Assembly: GCF_946479415.1 (NCBI RefSeq)
Contig: NZ_CAMLFY010000095.1
Span: 1-17,866, forward strand
Direction of reading: 5' to 3'
DNA: 17,866 nt
Source of the DNA: an uncultured Shinella sp.
GTDB lineage: Bacteria > Pseudomonadota > Alphaproteobacteria > Rhizobiales > Rhizobiaceae
Of the stretch, positions 15,540 to 17,866 are shown piece after piece. The notes beneath the pieces were generated by a model. The model saw nothing but the letters and a program-made list of their open reading frames with translations, was not told where the DNA came from and ran no database searches. Position 1 is the stretch's first letter. The number at the start of each line of letters is the position of its first letter. A program made the position numbers and the translations under genes.

Positions 15540-15570
15540 ACTGAAAAATCGGGGTCATCAGTCCTTTTTT
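15540..15570 (+). terminator. Weak terminator-like element after GH5 gene
   Basis: ACTGA (15540-15544) pairs with TCAGT (15558-15562), followed two bases later by six T's (15565-15570). The stem is only 5 bp, so efficiency is doubtful; the T-run and position make it the best candidate for ending the glycosyltransferase-GH5 transcript. Confidence 0.3.
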
Positions 15571-15610
15571 CACGCAATGCCGAAATGGACAGTTTCAGGG
15601 TGATGCGACC

Positions 15611-15637
15611 CTTGTTGCGGCTTCACAAAATCTTATC
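15611..15637 (+). promoter_or_regulatory. Putative promoter of the carrier-protein operon
   Basis: CTTG (15611-15614), a 17-base spacer and CTTATC (15632-15637) resemble the rhizobial housekeeping consensus (CTTGAC-N17-CTATAT) and also the heat-shock pattern seen at dnaK. It lies about 100 bases before the carrier-protein start. Confidence 0.45.
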
Positions 15638-15735
15638 CATGTCCCTTCAGCCGATCTTATCAACCGTCGGTTATGTCTTTTCCGAAGAATAAGCACAGCC
15701 AGCCCCGGCCGGCCGAGAAACCGATGGAGAAGAAC

Positions 15736-15990
15736 ATGAAGCAGAAGATTCGCGATATCCTGGGCAAACATGGCGGCCTCCCGGTTCCGGTCGAGACGCT
15801 CGCCGACGATGCCGATCTCTATGCGGCAGGCCTGTCCTCCTTCGCCTCCGTGCAGGTGATGCTCGGCATCGAGGAAGCCTTCGACGTCGAATTCCCCGAC
15901 AATCTGCTCAACCGCAAGTCCTTCCAGAGCGTGGACGCCATAACGCGCGCGGTTTCGAGCCTCGTCGGCAATGCGGAGGCCGCCGAATGA
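15736..15990 (+). CDS. Acyl carrier protein-like carrier protein (amino-acid acceptor)
   Basis: This 84-residue four-helix carrier protein presumably carries a 4'-phosphopantetheine arm. The attachment motif reads AGLSSFASVQ instead of the usual GxDSL; S35 aligns with the modified serine, and the preceding Asp is replaced by S34. The second half (IEEAFDVEFPDNLLNR and on) is typical of ACPs. The start at 15736 is chosen because GGAGAAG (15726-15732) precedes it; longer in-frame starts at 15724 and 15673 add unconserved residues. Its stop overlaps the start of the next gene (ATGA at 15987-15990), so translation is coupled. The downstream ligase homolog suggests that it receives an amino acid as a thioester and does not work in bulk fatty-acid synthesis. 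That role is known for Bradyrhizobium and Agrobacterium relatives and is inferred here. Confidence 0.88.
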   Translation: MKQKIRDILGKHGGLPVPVETLADDADLYAAGLSSFASVQVMLGIEEAFDVEFPDNLLNRKSFQSVDAITRAVSSLVGNAEAAE

Positions 15991-17159
15991 CCCTCACCGT
16001 CGGTTCGAGCCTTGCGGAACGCGCCGAGCGCGTTTCCGCCGTGGCCGCAGCGCATGCCGACGATGTGGACGTCAAGGGCCGCTTCCCGCGGGAAGCCGTC
16101 GACGCGATGATCGCCGAACGGCTGTTGTCCATCCAGATCCCCGCCGCGCTTGGCGGCGAGGACGCAACGCTTTCGCAGATCGCGGAAGTCTGTTCCTTGC
16201 TCGGCCAGAGCTGCTCGGCGGCCGCCATGGTCTTCGCCATGCACCACATCAAGCTGTCAAGCCTCGTCTCGCACGGCGCCGGTGACGCCTGGCATAGCGC
16301 CTTCATGCGCCGGGTCTCCGACGAACAGCTGCTGCTCGCCTCGGCGACCACCGAAGGCGGCATCGGCGGCAACCTGCGCAACAGCATCTGCGCCATCGAA
16401 ATCGACGGCGACACCTGCCGCCTGACGAAGGACGCCACCGTCATCTCCTATGGCGCGCATGCCGACGCGATCCTCATCACCTCGCGCGCCCATGCGGATG
16501 CCGCCTCGACCGACCAGGTCATGACCGTCTTCACCAGGGATCAGTACACGCTGGAGCAGACCCATGTCTGGGATACGCTCGGCATGCGGGGCACCTGTTC
16601 GGATGGCTGGCTTTTCAAGGGCGAGGCGCCGAAGGAACAGATCCTTCCCAAGCCTTTCGCCGAGATCGCCGCGCAGTCCATGCTCGCCACCTCGCACCTT
16701 CTGTGGAGTGCCGTCTGGTACGGCATCGCCGTCAACGCGGTCGCCCGCGCCCAGGCCTTCGTACGAGCCGCCGCGCGCAAGAGCCCCGGCCAGACACCGC
16801 CCGGCGCGCTGCGTCTGGCGGAAGCCTCCAACCTGCTGCAGCTCGTGAAATCCAACACCATTGCCGGCCTTCGCGAATACGAGGCAGCCAAGGCGGATCC
16901 GGACCGGCTCTCTTCCATGGGTTTTGCGGTCGCGATGAACAATGTGAAGATCGCGTCTTCGGAAACGATCCTCTCCATCATCAACCAGGCCATGCTGATC
17001 GTCGGCATCATGGGCTACAAGAACGGCACGCCGTTCAGCCTCGGCCGGCATCTGCGCGATGCGCATTCCGCCCAGCTGATGATCTCCAATGACCGCATCC
17101 TCGGCAACACGTCCAACCTCCTGCTTGTTCACAAGCAGGACACCAGCCTGATCGGGTGA
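15987..17159 (+). CDS. Acyl-CoA dehydrogenase-like flavoprotein
   Basis: This 390-residue FAD-dependent protein of the acyl-CoA dehydrogenase superfamily has an N-terminal helical domain (about 1-115), a central beta-barrel with [15 protein letters not shown] (about 118-132) and [14 protein letters not shown] (about 195-208), and a C-terminal helical bundle ending around [23 protein letters not shown]. The start overlaps the carrier-protein stop (ATGA), and the next gene begins 4 nt after its stop, so the three are one operon. Members of this type could oxidise an amino-acyl or acyl group held on the adjacent carrier protein; the true substrate is unknown. It is not obviously a fatty-acid beta-oxidation enzyme, because no other such genes are nearby. 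The family call is confident; the role is inference. Confidence 0.88.
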   Translation: MTLTVGSSLAERAERVSAVAAAHADDVDVKGRFPREAVDAMIAERLLSIQIPAALGGEDATLSQIAEVCSLLGQSCSAAAMVFAMHHIKLSSLVSHGAGDAWHSAFMRRVSDEQLLLASATTEGGIGGNLRNSICAIEIDGDTCRLTKDATVISYGAHADAILITSRAHADAASTDQVMTVFTRDQYTLEQTHVWDTLGMRGTCSDGWLFKGEAPKEQILPKPFAEIAAQSMLATSHLLWSAVWYGIAVNAVARAQAFVRAAARKSPGQTPPGALRLAEASNLLQLVKSNTIAGLREYEAAKADPDRLSSMGFAVAMNNVKIASSETILSIINQAMLIVGIMGYKNGTPFSLGRHLRDAHSAQLMISNDRILGNTSNLLLVHKQDTSLIG

Positions 17160-17163
17160 CACC

Positions 17164-17866
17164 ATGGATATGCAGACTTCGCTTCTCGACCGGCTCTTCG
17201 ATTCGGGCCTGCTCATCGATACCGGCGTCGAGGGCCTCTATGGCCGCTCGGGCGCCTTCGAGGATGTGATCGCCCGCTTCGAGCGGCTGATCGATGCCTT
17301 CGGTGGTGCCGATGGCGCGGAGGCCATGCGCTTTCCGCCGGGCATGAACCGCGCGCATTTCGAAACATCAGGCTACATGAAGAGCTTCCCGCAGCTCGCC
17401 GGCACCGTGCACAGTTTCTGCGGCGGTGATCTCGACCACATGAGCCTCTTGCAATGCATGGAAGTCGGCGGCGACTGGACGAAGGACCAGAAGGCGACGG
17501 ATATCGTGCTGACGCCGGCCGCCTGCTATCCGCTCTATCCGACCATCGCCAAGCGCGGCCGCCTGCCGGCCAAGGGCGGCCTCTACGACCTGCAATCCTA
17601 CTGCTTCCGCCATGAGCCGTCGAACGACCCGGCCCGCCAGCAGCTGTTCCGCATGCGTGAATATGTCTGCATGGGCACGCAGGAGCATGTGACCGAGTTC
17701 CGCCAGACCTGGATGGACCGCGGCCTGGAAATGATGGCCAAGGTCGGCCTCGACGTGACGATGGACGTGGCCAACGACCCGTTCTTCGGCCGCGCCGGCC
17801 GCATGATGGCGAATAACCAGCGCGACCAGAACCTGAAGTTCGAGCTCTTGATCCCGGTCACCTCGG
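17164..17866 (+). CDS. Amino acid:[carrier protein] ligase (SerRS-like class II synthetase homolog), partial
   Basis: The first 234 residues are present; the gene continues beyond the window. The protein resembles the catalytic core of atypical, methanogen-type seryl-tRNA synthetases and lacks an N-terminal tRNA-binding arm, as in the described ligases of Bradyrhizobium japonicum (Bll0957) and Agrobacterium. Those enzymes activate glycine or alanine with ATP and pass it to the phosphopantetheine arm of a carrier protein. Visible here are [31 protein letters not shown] (C121), a motif-2-like CFRHEP...[10 protein letters not shown] (R149, E166) and a 45-residue C121-E166 spacing equal to that of the zinc ligands I recall for the Bradyrhizobium enzyme (C131, E176); the second zinc cysteine would lie outside the window. 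It is the third gene of a tight operon with its presumed carrier protein. Amino-acid specificity cannot be read here. Confidence 0.85.
   Translation, partial: MDMQTSLLDRLFDSGLLIDTGVEGLYGRSGAFEDVIARFERLIDAFGGADGAEAMRFPPGMNRAHFETSGYMKSFPQLAGTVHSFCGGDLDHMSLLQCMEVGGDWTKDQKATDIVLTPAACYPLYPTIAKRGRLPAKGGLYDLQSYCFRHEPSNDPARQQLFRMREYVCMGTQEHVTEFRQTWMDRGLEMMAKVGLDVTMDVANDPFFGRAGRMMANNQRDQNLKFELLIPVTS

Larger units (their letters stand above)
15425..15735. other. Intergenic region between GH5 gene and carrier-protein operon
   Basis: This 311-base, comparatively AT-rich stretch has no convincing gene; a short frame at 15504-15692 lacks a ribosome binding site and similarity. It holds a weak terminator-like element at 15540-15570 (ACTGA and TCAGT around a 13-base loop, then CCTTTTTT), a small GTGCC/GGCAC hairpin near 15508-15522, and a promoter candidate for the carrier-protein operon at 15611-15637. 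Confidence 0.5.

Noticed and set aside
1..17866. CRISPR arrays, tRNA or rRNA genes, insertion sequences, prophage
   Set aside because: No regularly spaced repeats, cloverleaf or rRNA stretches, transposase or integrase-like frames, or terminal inverted repeats were seen. The toxin-like cassette has no visible mobile-element boundaries.

Overview
This window looks like the chromosome of an alphaproteobacterium of the Rhizobiaceae (Rhizobium, Agrobacterium, Shinella or Ensifer type). The reasons are GC-rich coding DNA, a flagellin beginning MTSILTN, a BA14K-family protein, a MarR regulator next to polA with a structured small-RNA locus between them, TTAA-N7-TTAA (CtrA-type) sites, an alphaproteobacterial heat-shock promoter in front of dnaK, and an amino acid:[carrier protein] ligase operon of the kind known from Bradyrhizobium and Agrobacterium. 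The species cannot be named from sequence alone.

Layout, left to right. 1-727 (minus) is the N-terminal third of DnaK, with a strong heat-shock-type promoter at 839-867. 1205-2302 (plus) holds a two-gene cassette: a 241-aa protein with a C-terminal Cys/His nuclease-like tip, and a 122-aa partner that starts 3 nt after it. Both the tip and the partner are clearly AT-richer than the surroundings, and the pair resembles an orphan polymorphic toxin with its immunity protein. 2336-4567 (minus) is a bifunctional class A penicillin-binding protein. 4858-5829 (plus) is a divergent stand-alone flagellin, and the intergenic region between these two carries CtrA-like sites. A bidirectional terminator separates the flagellin from a BA14K-family secreted protein (5896-6324, minus). 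Then come a YbhN/UPF0104 membrane protein (6424-7371), an M20 metallodipeptidase (7574-8965) and a MarR regulator (9104-9535), all on the minus strand.

Between marR and polA lies a three-hairpin small-RNA candidate (about 9620-9771, minus) that matches the position and size of the alpha-r7/Smr7C family as I remember it. polA (9936-12923, plus) is complete and retains both exonuclease domains. It is followed by a GT4 glycosyltransferase and a secreted GH5 glycanase, probably one polysaccharide-related operon (13110-15424).

The right end (15736 onward, plus) is a tightly coupled operon: a small carrier protein, an acyl-CoA dehydrogenase-like flavoprotein, and the N-terminal part of a SerRS-like amino acid:[carrier protein] ligase that is cut by the window edge. 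Such ligases charge an amino acid onto the phosphopantetheine arm of the carrier protein instead of onto tRNA, and the flavoprotein presumably modifies the tethered residue. The least described items are the toxin-immunity cassette, the end product of the carrier-protein operon, and the sRNA's targets.
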